In this document: positions 37,388 to 44,896 of the stretch, piece after piece
Layout of the letters: each line of letters begins with the position of its first letter
Numbering within the stretch: the stretch's first letter is position 1
Assembly (NCBI GenBank): GCA_014804265.1
Contig: JAAVAC010000031.1
Coordinates: forward strand, 1 to 64,000
From: Lachnospiraceae bacterium
GTDB lineage: Bacteria > Bacillota > Clostridia > Lachnospirales > Lachnospiraceae
Length of the DNA: 64,000 nt
Direction: 5' to 3'
Position numbers and translations under genes: made by a program
Notes under the pieces: model-generated
What the model was told of the DNA's origin: nothing
The model's database searches: none
The model's input: the letters and a program-made list of their open reading frames with translations, nothing else

Positions 37388-37491
37388 TGGTGGGGAAAGA
37401 GGTGGATGAGGACGGGACGCGTCAGAGGGAGGCGGTATGGTGCTATGGGCGCTCCTACGTCCCCTTTCCTCAAACCCTCATCTCCCATAAT

Positions 37492-38598
37492 TTATTCATT
37501 ACAATTAGAACGATAAGTATTATTATAACGAGGATCCTTCATGGAAGGCTCCTTCCCAGTCTTTGCATATTTTCCTGCCATAGAACCTGCCTGTTTTCCG
37601 ATTTTATTTAATCCTTCCTGGGTATAGTGGATTCCGTCTCCCTGATAATAAGTCTTATCAAAGCCGGAAGCAATGGTGGAAATCAATACAAAATCTCTGT
37701 TATCCATGCAGATAGTTGTCTGGGCGGCTGCAATCCGGTTGAAGGATGTGGGATCGTTCAGATCGTTTCCAATCCGGATGATCAGGCATTTTTCAATATC
37801 GGATTTCTGACGGATACGTCCCAGCATGAGCATAAGGTGTTGTTGATAAGCAGCAGTGGAAATATCATAGGTTGCATCATTTTCCCCCTGGAAAAATACC
37901 ATGTAGCAGTGACGGACTTTAATGCCCTGCTTTTTTAAAATTTTTTTTGTCTTATTTGCAGAGTCTATGACTTTCTTATAATAAGAACCGCTCCATTCTC
38001 CTAAACTGGTGCCGCCCCTTGCGGTATTAGTAGCCACAATCGGGACACCGGTTTGAGCGAAGTAGGCATTGGCAAAGGCAGAAGCCAGCGTTCCACCGCT
38101 GTTTTTTGTTACCTTTCCCTTTTGCTCTACTCCAAAAGGTTCTCTCAAAGGACTTAGCTTCTTTTTGGTAAATAGTACCTCATAGCCGGCTCCATCCTTC
38201 AGGGCAGGGGCCTTGGAGGCTTTTCCCACGTTGGTCATATTGCTTTGACCGGCAAAGATAATAATATCCACCTCATCTCTTACCGTAACCTTGCAGGTGA
38301 ATTTTTTTCCAGCAGTGGTAGTAACGGTAATACGGGCAGTGCCGGCTTTTTTTCCTTTTACCTTTCCGCTTTTGCTGACGGTGGCAACTGCAGGGCTGCT
38401 GGATGAAAAAGAGGCAGCCTTTCCTGTTTTGGGTATTAAGGTAAAGGTTTCTCCTACCAGTAAGTTTTTTGACTGGTAATTGAGCTTGGAAGGAGCGGCT
38501 TGAACCGTTCCCGGCAATGATGGTATGGCGCCCGTCAGAGGTGACAGCGCCAAAAGCAGTGCGAACACGAAAATTCTTAATCCTTTTTTACGTTTCAA
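37492..38598 (-). CDS. secreted BIG2 + SASA-type esterase (copy 2)
   Basis: 368 residues. Signal peptide, a bacterial Ig-like domain (about 35-105: LLVGETFTL... VATVSKSGKVKGKKAGTARITV), then a sialate O-acetylesterase-type SGNH domain: IIFAGQSNMTN (Ser), FFQGENDATYD, and DGIHYTQEGLN (Asp-His). Likely removes acetyl groups from extracellular glycans. TTG start at 38598 with AGGAGG upstream. Adjacent paralogue at 38611-39735 shares the same architecture. Confidence 0.85.
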   Translation of the reverse strand: MKRKKGLRIFVFALLLALSPLTGAIPSLPGTVQAAPSKLNYQSKNLLVGETFTLIPKTGKAASFSSSSPAVATVSKSGKVKGKKAGTARITVTTTAGKKFTCKVTVRDEVDIIIFAGQSNMTNVGKASKAPALKDGAGYEVLFTKKKLSPLREPFGVEQKGKVTKNSGGTLASAFANAYFAQTGVPIVATNTARGGTSLGEWSGSYYKKVIDSANKTKKILKKQGIKVRHCYMVFFQGENDATYDISTAAYQQHLMLMLGRIRQKSDIEKCLIIRIGNDLNDPTSFNRIAAAQTTICMDNRDFVLISTIASGFDKTYYQGDGIHYTQEGLNKIGKQAGSMAGKYAKTGKEPSMKDPRYNNTYRSNCNE

Positions 38599-38610
38599 AA
38601 CGAAATCCTC

Positions 38611-39735
38611 CTATCTTTTTGGCTTATATGTATTTTTATATTTAGAGTCTTTTAAATTTGGCTCTTTGCCGGTCAGCTTGTAGGTAGCAGCATTGGTGCC
38701 GGCTTCTTTTCCTAAGACATTTAAACCCTTCTGGGTCAGGTGAATACCGTCTTCCTGATAATAGCTGCTCTTTAAGGAAGCGGCTTTTACAGATACAAGG
38801 ACGAAATTCTTATTATTTTGGCATAAGTCCGTTTGGGCTTTTACGATATCAGCATACAAATTCGGATCTTTTGTATAACTGCCTATGCGGATGAGAAGGC
38901 ACTTTTCAACAGAACAGGACTTTTGCAGATTGCGAAACATCTGGGTGATCCGCTTTTTGTAGAAGGTCTGGCTTGTCCCGGCAAATCCGTCATTTTCTCC
39001 CTGCATGAAGACCAGATAGCAGTTTTCTATCTTAAGTCCTCTTTTTTTCAAGGCCTTTTGGGCCTGCCTGACTCTGGCAGCAACTTCTTTATAATGGATG
39101 GTGCTCCAACTGACACAGCCGGAACCGGCAATGGTTGCGCTGACGGCTACTACAGGAGTCTGTGTTCGCTGATAGTAAGCCTGTACAAAGGAAGTAACCA
39201 TGGAACCGGTGCGAAGTCCGTTATCATTCAGACTGTTTCTGTCCTGTCCCATGCCGAAGGGTTCTTTTAATGCAAAAAGACTGCCGGCGTTTGTAACAGT
39301 CCTGCTTTCATAACCGGCGCCGTCTGCCAGTTTTGGGACATTGGTGGAATCCCCTCTTCCCGTCATATTGCTTTGGCCGGCAAAAACAATCAAATCCACA
39401 GTATCCCTTACCGTAATGCGGCAGCGGTATGACTTTCCCTGACAGGAAGCGATAATGACAGTGGTACCGGCAGCTTTTGCCGTTACCTGTCCGGAAGAGG
39501 AAACGGAAGCAGTCTTTTTATTTTTGCTGGAAAATGTTACGGTTCCTTTGGCATTTTTCAGTTTCAGCTTAACGGTTTCCCCTTTTAAAAGCGCTTTTTC
39601 AGAGTAATTTAAAGCAGGTCTGCCTGCCGCATCTGTTACAGAGATATCCTGAACATTGCAAAAAACCGAAAACGGTGGAAATAAAAGTGTTACAATCGCA
39701 CAAAGAATCCAGAGGGTTTTACGAAATGTATTCAT
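38611..39735 (-). CDS. secreted BIG2 + SASA-type esterase (copy 1)
   Basis: 374 residues with the same layout as its downstream neighbour: signal peptide, Ig-like domain (VTFSSKNKKTASVSSSGQVT...), then LIVFAGQSNMTGRG, FMQGENDGFAG and DGIHLTQKGLN. The two genes are 12 bp apart and arose by tandem duplication followed by strong divergence. Both keep the catalytic Ser, Asp and His. GGAGG 6 nt upstream of ATG. Substrate unknown. Confidence 0.85.
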   Translation of the reverse strand: MNTFRKTLWILCAIVTLLFPPFSVFCNVQDISVTDAAGRPALNYSEKALLKGETVKLKLKNAKGTVTFSSKNKKTASVSSSGQVTAKAAGTTVIIASCQGKSYRCRITVRDTVDLIVFAGQSNMTGRGDSTNVPKLADGAGYESRTVTNAGSLFALKEPFGMGQDRNSLNDNGLRTGSMVTSFVQAYYQRTQTPVVAVSATIAGSGCVSWSTIHYKEVAARVRQAQKALKKRGLKIENCYLVFMQGENDGFAGTSQTFYKKRITQMFRNLQKSCSVEKCLLIRIGSYTKDPNLYADIVKAQTDLCQNNKNFVLVSVKAASLKSSYYQEDGIHLTQKGLNVLGKEAGTNAATYKLTGKEPNLKDSKYKNTYKPKR

Positions 39736-39871
39736 CAGGGTCCTCCTTTTATATCATTAGATGGAATATATATTTACTTAATAGTCTACTAGGATTTTGG
39801 AGATTTTTCAACAAAATCTTAAAAAACAATAGGAAAAATATTAAGAAATGAGAAAGTTCCTTTACTTGTCC

Positions 39872-39900
39872 TTTACAAATAAAAAAAGAACTTATATAAT
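39872..39900 (+). promoter_or_regulatory. promoter for the small secreted protein
   Basis: TTTACA at 39872-39877, 17-bp spacer, TATAAT at 39895-39900, 35 bp before the start. Confidence 0.65.
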
Positions 39901-39935
39901 AGAGAACAAAGAAATGATAAATGTGAGGACAGGCT

Positions 39936-40421
39936 ATGAAGAAAACAAAAATACGAATAAAAAGAGCAGTATCCATTGTACTAACTCTGTCTTTGATACT
40001 GACCCTCTGGGGGACTATGAGAACGGAGGCTCAGGCGGCATCAGCCAATAAATACGGCACCTATACCGGCTCCAAGCCAAATCAGTATAATTATACAGGA
40101 AATACCATACATATTTTGCCAAAGAAGGTATTTTATTCCAAAACCGACGGAAAGCTTTACTATTATGCCTATGTATACAACAATACGGATAAGACCATTT
40201 ACGGAATGAAGAATTTAACGATTACGGTCAGGACTTCTTCCAACAAAAAAATCGCATCCAAAACTTTTTATAAGGGAACAAGAAAAAATATGACCATTAA
40301 TCCCGGGGCATATAAGACAATCTGCTTTGTGTTTGAAAAGAAATACATCAAGAATAAAAAGTTCTACTTTGGTACTACGAAAAAGTTGAGGACACAGGCT
40401 GAATTTGTATATTATACTTAG
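39936..40421 (+). CDS. small secreted protein, SLAP-like domain
   Basis: 161 residues. Basic N-terminus and hydrophobic core (AVSIVLTLSLILTLWG) ending EAQAA form a signal peptide. The mature part is a single beta-rich domain (FYSKTDGKLYYYAYVYNNTDKTIYG...), reminiscent of SLAP domains of extracellular Firmicute proteins. Very basic. Followed by a good terminator. Function unknown. Confidence 0.6.
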   Translation: MKKTKIRIKRAVSIVLTLSLILTLWGTMRTEAQAASANKYGTYTGSKPNQYNYTGNTIHILPKKVFYSKTDGKLYYYAYVYNNTDKTIYGMKNLTITVRTSSNKKIASKTFYKGTRKNMTINPGAYKTICFVFEKKYIKNKKFYFGTTKKLRTQAEFVYYT

Positions 40422-40439
40422 ATACGATAAACGGATTAT

Positions 40440-40483
40440 GAAAAAGCGGCAGAAGAGTTTGAAAGCATTCTTCTGTCGTTTTC
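40440..40483 (+). terminator. hairpin terminator
   Basis: GAAAAAGCGGCAGAAGA at 40440-40456 pairs with TCTTCTGTCGTTTTC at 40469-40483 (one bulge, G-U pairs), then TTTTTCT. Confidence 0.75.
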
Positions 40484-40596
40484 TTTTTCTAAAATCCGGA
40501 TAAATTCCTGTGCTGGTAAAGTGTTACTGGCTGGACGGATAAAACAGAGGGATAAGAGGCATTTGTGAAAGGAAACATATGAATCGGGGTGCAGAT

Positions 40597-42228
40597 ATGG
40601 AAAAAGTGATTGGGAAATCTATTTTAAAGGGGATGGCAATCGGTAAGATCTTGTTTTATCAGAAAGGGCAGCAGCAGGTAAAACATATCAAAGTGGAAGA
40701 TACCGAAGCGGAGAAAAAACGTTATGAAGAAGCCAAAGAAATAGCCGTTCGACAACTGAACGAATTGCAGGAAAAAGCAACAAAAGAAGCAGGCGAGATG
40801 AATGCCGCAGTATTTGAAGTATATGCCATAATGTTAGAAGATGGGGATTATGTGGATTCTGTCTTAAATATCATTGAAACGCAACAGGTAAATGCCGAAT
40901 TTGCAGTAGCAACAACCGGTGATAACTTTTCCAAAATGTTTGCAGAGATGGACGATGATTATTTTAAGGCAAGAGCAGTAGATGTAAAGGATATTTCTGA
41001 AAGGCTCATTGATGTTCTTTCCGGAAAGGAAAATGGGGGAAACATAGGCAATGAACCTGTTATTATCGTGGCAGATGATCTGGCGCCCAGCGAGACTGTT
41101 CAAATGGACAAAGAGAAGCTGCTTGGATTTGTAACACGGCATGGCTCCTCCAATTCCCATACGGCAATTCTGGCAAGGACTATGAACATTCCAGCACTGA
41201 TTGGCGTGGATATCAGGGAGGAATGGGATGGAAAACTGGCAATCATCGATGGATATTCAGGAACGTTATATGTTGAGCCTGACCAGGAAACATACGATCA
41301 AATGAAGGTGCGCCAGGAAGAAGATAGAAAATCCAGAGAAATGCTTCAGCAGCTAAAAGGAAAAGAAGATGTGACCCTGGATGGGAAAAAGATTAAATTA
41401 TATGCAAATATCGGAGGCGTAAAGGATGTGGCAAGCGTGCTTGCCAACGATGCTGCCGGAATCGGGCTCTTTAGAAGTGAGTTTTTATATTTGGAATCCG
41501 AGGACTATCCAAGTGAGGAAAGCCAGTTTGCGGCATATAAAACTGTGGCAGAAAATATGGCAGGTAAGAAAGTAATCGTAAGGACATTGGACATCGGCGC
41601 TGATAAGCAGATTGATTATTTCAATCTGAATCATGAGAATAATCCGGCAATGGGATACCGGGCAATACGTATCTGCCTGGATCGCGTGGACATTTTTAAG
41701 ACACAGCTTCGTGCATTGCTTAGGGCAAGCGTATTTGGAAATATTGCCATTATGTATCCGATGATCATCTCTGTAGACGAGGTGCGTAAGATTAAGGAAA
41801 TCGTAGAGGAGGTTAAGGCGGAATTTGATGCAAAAGGAGTTCCGTATGGAGAGTTCGAACAGGGAATCATGATTGAAACACCTGCTGCCGTTATGATCAG
41901 CGATCTATTGGCTGAAGAAGTAGACTTTTTCAGTATTGGAACAAATGATCTGACACAATATACACTGGCGATTGACCGTCAGAACATGAAACTGGACAAT
42001 ATTTACGATTCTCACCATCCTGCAGTGCTTCGCATGATTCAGATGACCATTGAAAATGGCCATAAGCATGGCTGCTGGGTAGGCATCTGTGGGGAGCTTG
42101 GTGCCGATCCCACACTGACTAAGACATTTCTTGAGATGGGAATTGATGAGCTTTCGGTATCACCGTCCCTTGTGCTGCCAACCCGGAAGAATATACGGGA
42201 AATAGATATACAGAAACATAATTCTTAA
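40597..42228 (+). CDS. ptsI: PTS enzyme I (phosphoenolpyruvate-protein phosphotransferase)
   Basis: 543 residues. Takes phosphate from PEP and passes it to HPr. N-terminal GKSILKGMAIGKI; phospho-His in TRHGSSNSHTAILARTMNIP; PEP-binding half with LFRSEFLYL, TLDIGADKQ, GYRAIRICL, FFSIGTNDLTQYTLAIDR and CGELGADP. No HPr gene is adjacent. ATG 40597 gives the usual N-terminus; ATG 40579 (AAAGGA upstream) is a possible start adding six residues. Confidence 0.93.
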   Translation: MEKVIGKSILKGMAIGKILFYQKGQQQVKHIKVEDTEAEKKRYEEAKEIAVRQLNELQEKATKEAGEMNAAVFEVYAIMLEDGDYVDSVLNIIETQQVNAEFAVATTGDNFSKMFAEMDDDYFKARAVDVKDISERLIDVLSGKENGGNIGNEPVIIVADDLAPSETVQMDKEKLLGFVTRHGSSNSHTAILARTMNIPALIGVDIREEWDGKLAIIDGYSGTLYVEPDQETYDQMKVRQEEDRKSREMLQQLKGKEDVTLDGKKIKLYANIGGVKDVASVLANDAAGIGLFRSEFLYLESEDYPSEESQFAAYKTVAENMAGKKVIVRTLDIGADKQIDYFNLNHENNPAMGYRAIRICLDRVDIFKTQLRALLRASVFGNIAIMYPMIISVDEVRKIKEIVEEVKAEFDAKGVPYGEFEQGIMIETPAAVMISDLLAEEVDFFSIGTNDLTQYTLAIDRQNMKLDNIYDSHHPAVLRMIQMTIENGHKHGCWVGICGELGADPTLTKTFLEMGIDELSVSPSLVLPTRKNIREIDIQKHNS

Positions 42229-42232
42229 AAAG

Positions 42233-42272
42233 AAAGCAGAAGACAGATTATTTTTTATCTGTCTTCTGCTTT
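42233..42272. terminator. strong bidirectional terminator
   Basis: AAAGCAGAAGACAGAT at 42233-42248 pairs perfectly with ATCTGTCTTCTGCTTT at 42257-42272, with A and T runs outside. Serves ptsI and the opposing deacetylase fragment. Confidence 0.85.
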
Positions 42273-42278
42273 TTTTCT

Positions 42279-42521
42279 TTAATTTTTTATCTGCCTGCCC
42301 TCATGGTTCATATGATAATCCTCCCGATAAATCAATTGGGAAATAGGGACGATTTCATATCCCTGTTCCTTTAAATTGGTAATCATGGCATCCAGTGCCT
42401 GGGCAGTATATTTGGCGCCGTTGTGGCAGAGGATGATGCTGCCGTTGCCTAAATGCTTGTGCTGGGTGACGGTTTTTATAATGGAGTCTACGCCGTAGTC
42501 TTTCCAGTCCAGACTGTCCAC
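42279..42521 (-). pseudogene. C-terminal part of split PdaB-like polysaccharide deacetylase
   Basis: Encodes VDSLDWKDYG...SIILCHNGAKYT...YEIVPISQLI, the final 80 residues of a NodB-type deacetylase, including the motif-5 His (CHNG). It has no start of its own: upstream in the same frame are about 39 unrelated codons from the inserted element. The preceding part of the protein lies 9.1 kb away at 51639-52208. Joining both at the shared Val codon gives an uninterrupted protein. Confidence 0.9.
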
Positions 42522-42543
42522 ATACGTTGCAAAAATAAAGTAG
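42497..42543. other. left attachment junction of the 9.1-kb element
   Basis: Core TCCACAT at 42517-42523; to its left deacetylase coding sequence, to its right the element arm 42521-42543. The reverse complement of this arm begins CTACTTTATTTTTGCAACG, matching CTACTTTACTTTTATAACG at the other end (51639-51657). Confidence 0.88.
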
Positions 42544-42595
42544 CCAAAGAACTTGTTTCTTCGGCTTTTTTTCTTGGCGGAATGGAGGACAAGCC

Positions 42596-42850
42596 ATGGC
42601 AAAATACGAGGGAGAACTGAAAACCATACAAAAATCAATCCGTATATCGGAAAAGATATACGTTTATGTGAACAATCAGGAGGGAGAAGGATTTAGCAGT
42701 AAACTTGATAACCTTATCCGGAAGCAAAAGCCTTTTCTGGAACAGGAGATTAAGGAATTGTAGCAGGAAAAAAAGGCGCTGGAGCAAGAAGTATATCAAT
42801 TGCAAGAAGTAATTGAGGAAAGTTGTATTCTGATCCGGAACAAGGTTTGA
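42596..42850 (+). pseudogene. small helical (RHH-like) protein with amber stop
   Basis: GGAGG at 42584-42588 and ATG 42596 open MAKYEGELKTIQKSIRISEK...FSSKLDNLIRKQKPFLEQ, ending with TAG at 42761-42763. The same frame continues QEKKALEQEVYQLQEVIEES to TGA at 42848-42850, so a CAG-to-TAG change probably cut an 84-residue protein to 55. The start looks like a ribbon-helix-helix or mobilisation accessory protein with a coiled-coil tail; assignment tentative. Confidence 0.55.
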
Positions 42851-43020
42851 ATTCAGCTGCCTACCAATGCCTTCGGGGAATATTTGATGCCATCTCTGAC
42901 AGCAGGCAGAACCAGGAGACCTTTAGCAGCTTAAGGAAGTTTAAGACAAAATCGGCAGAACAGAGAAAAATCGATGCCAGAAAAAATGAAGGGGCAGGTG
43001 AAGAGTTTCTTCCGGAATAG
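42823..43020 (+). CDS. possible small ORF overlapping the helix protein
   Basis: 65 codons from TTG 42823 (GAGG 4-8 nt upstream), overlapping the previous frame by 28 bp; charged, with AAYQCLRGIFDAISDSRQN and a basic middle. The arrangement resembles a short downstream partner gene, but no family is recognised. Confidence 0.3.
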   Translation: MYSDPEQGLNSAAYQCLRGIFDAISDSRQNQETFSSLRKFKTKSAEQRKIDARKNEGAGEEFLPE

Positions 43021-43098
43021 ATTGTGGCTGTCGAAATATTCTGATATAATGCATTTGTTGTCGCACCCAATCTGGCAACAGAAAGGGGGTGTGTCATT

Positions 43099-43194
43099 TT
43101 GGAAATCATTATATCTTTTCTTGTTTCCGTTGTGGCAAGTATGGTTGGCTACTATGTTTGCAAATGGCTAGACGGAAATGACAGCGACAATTAG
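43099..43194 (+). CDS. 31-residue hydrophobic peptide, type I toxin-like
   Basis: TTG start with AAAGGGGGTG 8 nt upstream; MEIIISFLVSVVASMVGYYV followed by CKWLDGNDSDN: one membrane helix and a short polar tail, as in type I toxin peptides. A terminator hairpin follows and a minus-strand promoter faces it (43304-43332). A decayed second copy with the same tail motif (CKWLAGGDGDD) and matching 3' region lies at 43367-43486. Confidence 0.6.
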   Translation: MEIIISFLVSVVASMVGYYVCKWLDGNDSDN

Positions 43195-43227
43195 CCTGGC
43201 GGATGCTCTACCGTGCAAATTGAGAAG

Positions 43228-43257
43228 AACCCCCAGTAGCGGCTACTACTGGGGGTT
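43228..43257. terminator. hairpin after the first small peptide
   Basis: AACCCCCAGTAG at 43228-43239 pairs with CTACTGGGGGTT at 43246-43257, then CGTTTTGTG. May end both the peptide mRNA and the opposing RNA. Confidence 0.7.
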
Positions 43258-43303
43258 CGTTTTGTGTGCCATTTGGACACTACATCTTTTCTTAGCTGAT
43301 GCC

Positions 43304-43332
43304 ATTATAGCATATGTTCCCAGCTAAATCAA
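43304..43332 (-). promoter_or_regulatory. minus-strand promoter for an antisense RNA
   Basis: On the minus strand TTGATT (43332-43327), 17-bp spacer, TATAAT (43309-43304). Transcription would start near 43297 and run back into the 3' end of the peptide mRNA, the layout of an antisense antitoxin. A similar sequence with TATACT (near 43530) faces the decayed second copy. Confidence 0.6.
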
Positions 43333-43353
43333 GTATTCCTGTTTTTTGCATAA

Positions 43354-43375
43354 TATATACATAATTATGTATATA
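43354..43375. repeat. 22-bp perfect palindrome
   Basis: Alternating TATATACATAA / TTATGTATATA, fully self-complementary, just before the second peptide copy; a possible operator or cruciform. Confidence 0.65.
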
Positions 43376-43423
43376 AAAGAATTATTGTGCAAGTGGTTAG
43401 CCGGAGGCGATGGAGACGATTAG
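43367..43423 (+). pseudogene. decayed second copy of the small peptide gene
   Basis: 18 codons MYIKELLCKWLAGGDGDD: the hydrophobic helix is missing but the CKWL-x-G tail and the following 3' region (TTAGCC, GCGTAAATTGAGAAGAA, hairpin) parallel the first copy. Probably a truncated duplicate. Confidence 0.5.
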
Positions 43424-43456
43424 CCCAAACGGAAGCTCAAGCGTAAATTGAGAAGA

Positions 43457-43486
43457 AAACCCACGAGTTGCGACCTCGTGGGGTTT
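43457..43486 (+). terminator. hairpin after the second peptide copy
   Basis: AAACCCACGAG at 43457-43467 pairs with CTCGTGGGGTTT at 43475-43486, then CGTTTTTGTG. Confidence 0.65.
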
Positions 43487-43571
43487 CGTTTTTGTGACAA
43501 TGTCACTTGTTTCCTTTTGCCTAGGCACAGTATAGCATATGCTCTTGACACAAACCATTTAAAAGAGCCAC

Positions 43572-43704
43572 TTGCAAAGCAAGCAGCTCTATTGTATAAT
43601 CTACTTAGAAAGGTTATCGGACACGAGTTCCGACTGCCCTCAGTGAAATATTACATTAAAGAAATAAGCATCCAAACTTGGGCGGTAGGGATGCTTATTT
43701 CTTT
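43572..43704 (+). ncRNA. candidate antisense antitoxin RNA (with promoter and terminator)
   Basis: Promoter TTGCAA (43572-43577), 17-bp spacer, TATAAT (43595-43600); transcript from about 43607 to the hairpin AAAGAAATAAGCATCC (43658-43673) / GGATGCTTATTTCTTT (43689-43704). No ORF inside. It overlaps the 3' end of the minus-strand peptide gene at 43695-43775, the arrangement of RatA/txpA-type type I systems. Confidence 0.6.
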
Positions 43705-43775
43705 TTGTGATTATCTATGTAAGATAAAAGTGCAATGAATACCAGCAATAAAGTCAAAACTTCCATTGTGTTCAT
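43695..43775 (-). CDS. 26-residue holin-like type I toxin peptide
   Basis: MNTMEVLTLLLVFIALLSYI followed by DNHKKK: a single membrane helix and basic tail, the pattern of the putative holin-like (TxpA/BsrG-type) toxins. GGGTGGTG lies 3-4 nt before ATG. Its own promoter is at 43855-43883, giving an mRNA leader of about 70 nt, and an antisense RNA overlaps its 3' end. Confidence 0.7.
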   Translation of the reverse strand: MNTMEVLTLLLVFIALLSYIDNHKKK

Positions 43776-43854
43776 AAGCACCACCCGTTTTCATAAGACT
43801 AGAGGGCAATCACCGGAAAATCGCATCCTGCTTTCTTTTCAATTATACAATCTC

Positions 43855-43883
43855 ATTATATCATATGGAAAACTGTTCCGCAA
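43855..43883 (-). promoter_or_regulatory. promoter of the holin-like peptide
   Basis: Minus strand TTGCGG (43883-43878), 17-bp spacer, TATAAT (43860-43855). Confidence 0.6.
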
Positions 43884-43894
43884 TTATAAAAAAT

Positions 43895-43951
43895 AATGTC
43901 AAAAATTATTCCTTTTTGTTGCTTATATTAAAAATATAATGTAAAATAATA
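43895..43951 (+). promoter_or_regulatory. promoter block of the RNase H-rnlAB operon (shared with 46876)
   Basis: Block AATGTCAAAAAt-TATTCC-TTTTTGTTGCTTATATTAA then TATAATGTAAAATAATA. TTTTTG (43913-43918), 16-bp spacer, TATAAT (43935-43940). The same block, over about 60 bp, precedes the NERD gene at 46876-46942. It may be bound by one regulator. Confidence 0.6.
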
Positions 43952-43981
43952 AAAACATTAAATGAAGATTGGAGGGAACCT

Positions 43982-44896
43982 ATGAAAAAAAAATATTATG
44001 CGGTTAAGCAGGGAAAAAAAACAGGGCTTTTTATGACATGGGAAGAATGTAAAAAGAGTGTATTAGGTTATCCGGGAGCTGTTTTTAAAGCATTTTCTAA
44101 CATAGATGATGCCAAAAAATATCTTAAAGATAATAATTACAATAAAGGTGAGTGCAATAGTCTTGCAGATATTGATGCATATATTGATGGTAGTTATGAT
44201 GATAATTTAAAAAAATATAGTTATGGAATCATAATTTTTTATAATCAAAGAAAATACCAATTTTCCAGTAGTGGAAATGATAAGGAGCTAGTTGAATTGC
44301 GAAATGTTGCAGGTGAATTATTAGCAGCTATGAATGCAATGCAATTTGCTTTAGAAAAAGAAGTTAGAGGGATTAATATTTATTATGATTACCAAGGAAT
44401 AGAAATGTGGGCTACTGGTAATTGGAAAGCCAATTTACCATTTACAAAAAAATACACAGAATTTTCTAGAATGGTTATGAATAAGCTAAAGGTAAATTTT
44501 ATTAAGATCAAATCTCATTCTGGAAATAAATATAATGATGAAGTGGATTTGTTAGCAAAAGAGGCATTGTATAGTAATGGAGATGATTGCTTAAAGAAAA
44601 TTTCGCCCGTTTCTAATGCCATAACAGATGAAAATATATTTGCTAATGATGATATTTGTAAAAACAAAGGGATTGCAATAAAACACTTCTTTTTATCCAA
44701 TCAAATGATATGCTTAGACGATATTGCTAAAGAAGTAAAAAAGAGATGGAAAGAGCAAAAAAGATTGTTGAAGGAAATCAAATACTACCAATCATATTTT
44801 GATGTAATCAATCAAGAATTTGTTATAAAAATTTGTACTGAAAAAGATGCTACAATAATGAAGATAAAGGGAGATGGCAGCTATGGCGAAAAATAA
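43982..44896 (+). CDS. viroplasmin-RNase H protein of the RnlAB operon
   Basis: 304 residues. Residues 1-50 are a viroplasmin-type domain (KYYAVKQGKKTGLF, TWEECKKSVLGYPGAVFKAF), which binds RNA/DNA hybrids. Residues about 62-200 are RNase HI: Asp in AYIDGSYDD, Glu in GELLAAMNAM, Asp in YYDYQGIEMW, and Asp in NKYNDEVDLLA; all four catalytic acids appear present. A further 100 residues at the C-terminus match nothing I recognise. In E. coli, RNase HI is known to stimulate the toxin RnlA; here such an enzyme is encoded just upstream of rnlA, overlapping it by 14 bp. GGAGGG RBS. Confidence 0.85.
   Translation: MKKKYYAVKQGKKTGLFMTWEECKKSVLGYPGAVFKAFSNIDDAKKYLKDNNYNKGECNSLADIDAYIDGSYDDNLKKYSYGIIIFYNQRKYQFSSSGNDKELVELRNVAGELLAAMNAMQFALEKEVRGINIYYDYQGIEMWATGNWKANLPFTKKYTEFSRMVMNKLKVNFIKIKSHSGNKYNDEVDLLAKEALYSNGDDCLKKISPVSNAITDENIFANDDICKNKGIAIKHFFLSNQMICLDDIAKEVKKRWKEQKRLLKEIKYYQSYFDVINQEFVIKICTEKDATIMKIKGDGSYGEK

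Noticed and set aside
37440..37491. Hairpin or shared element with the region after nadE (GCTCCTACGTCC at both)
   Set aside because: Only a 12-bp match, no common structure; probably chance.
42522..42638. N-terminal 39 codons of the minus-strand frame in front of the deacetylase C-terminus
   Set aside because: Encoded by the element, with no homology and no RBS; not a real start for that fragment.
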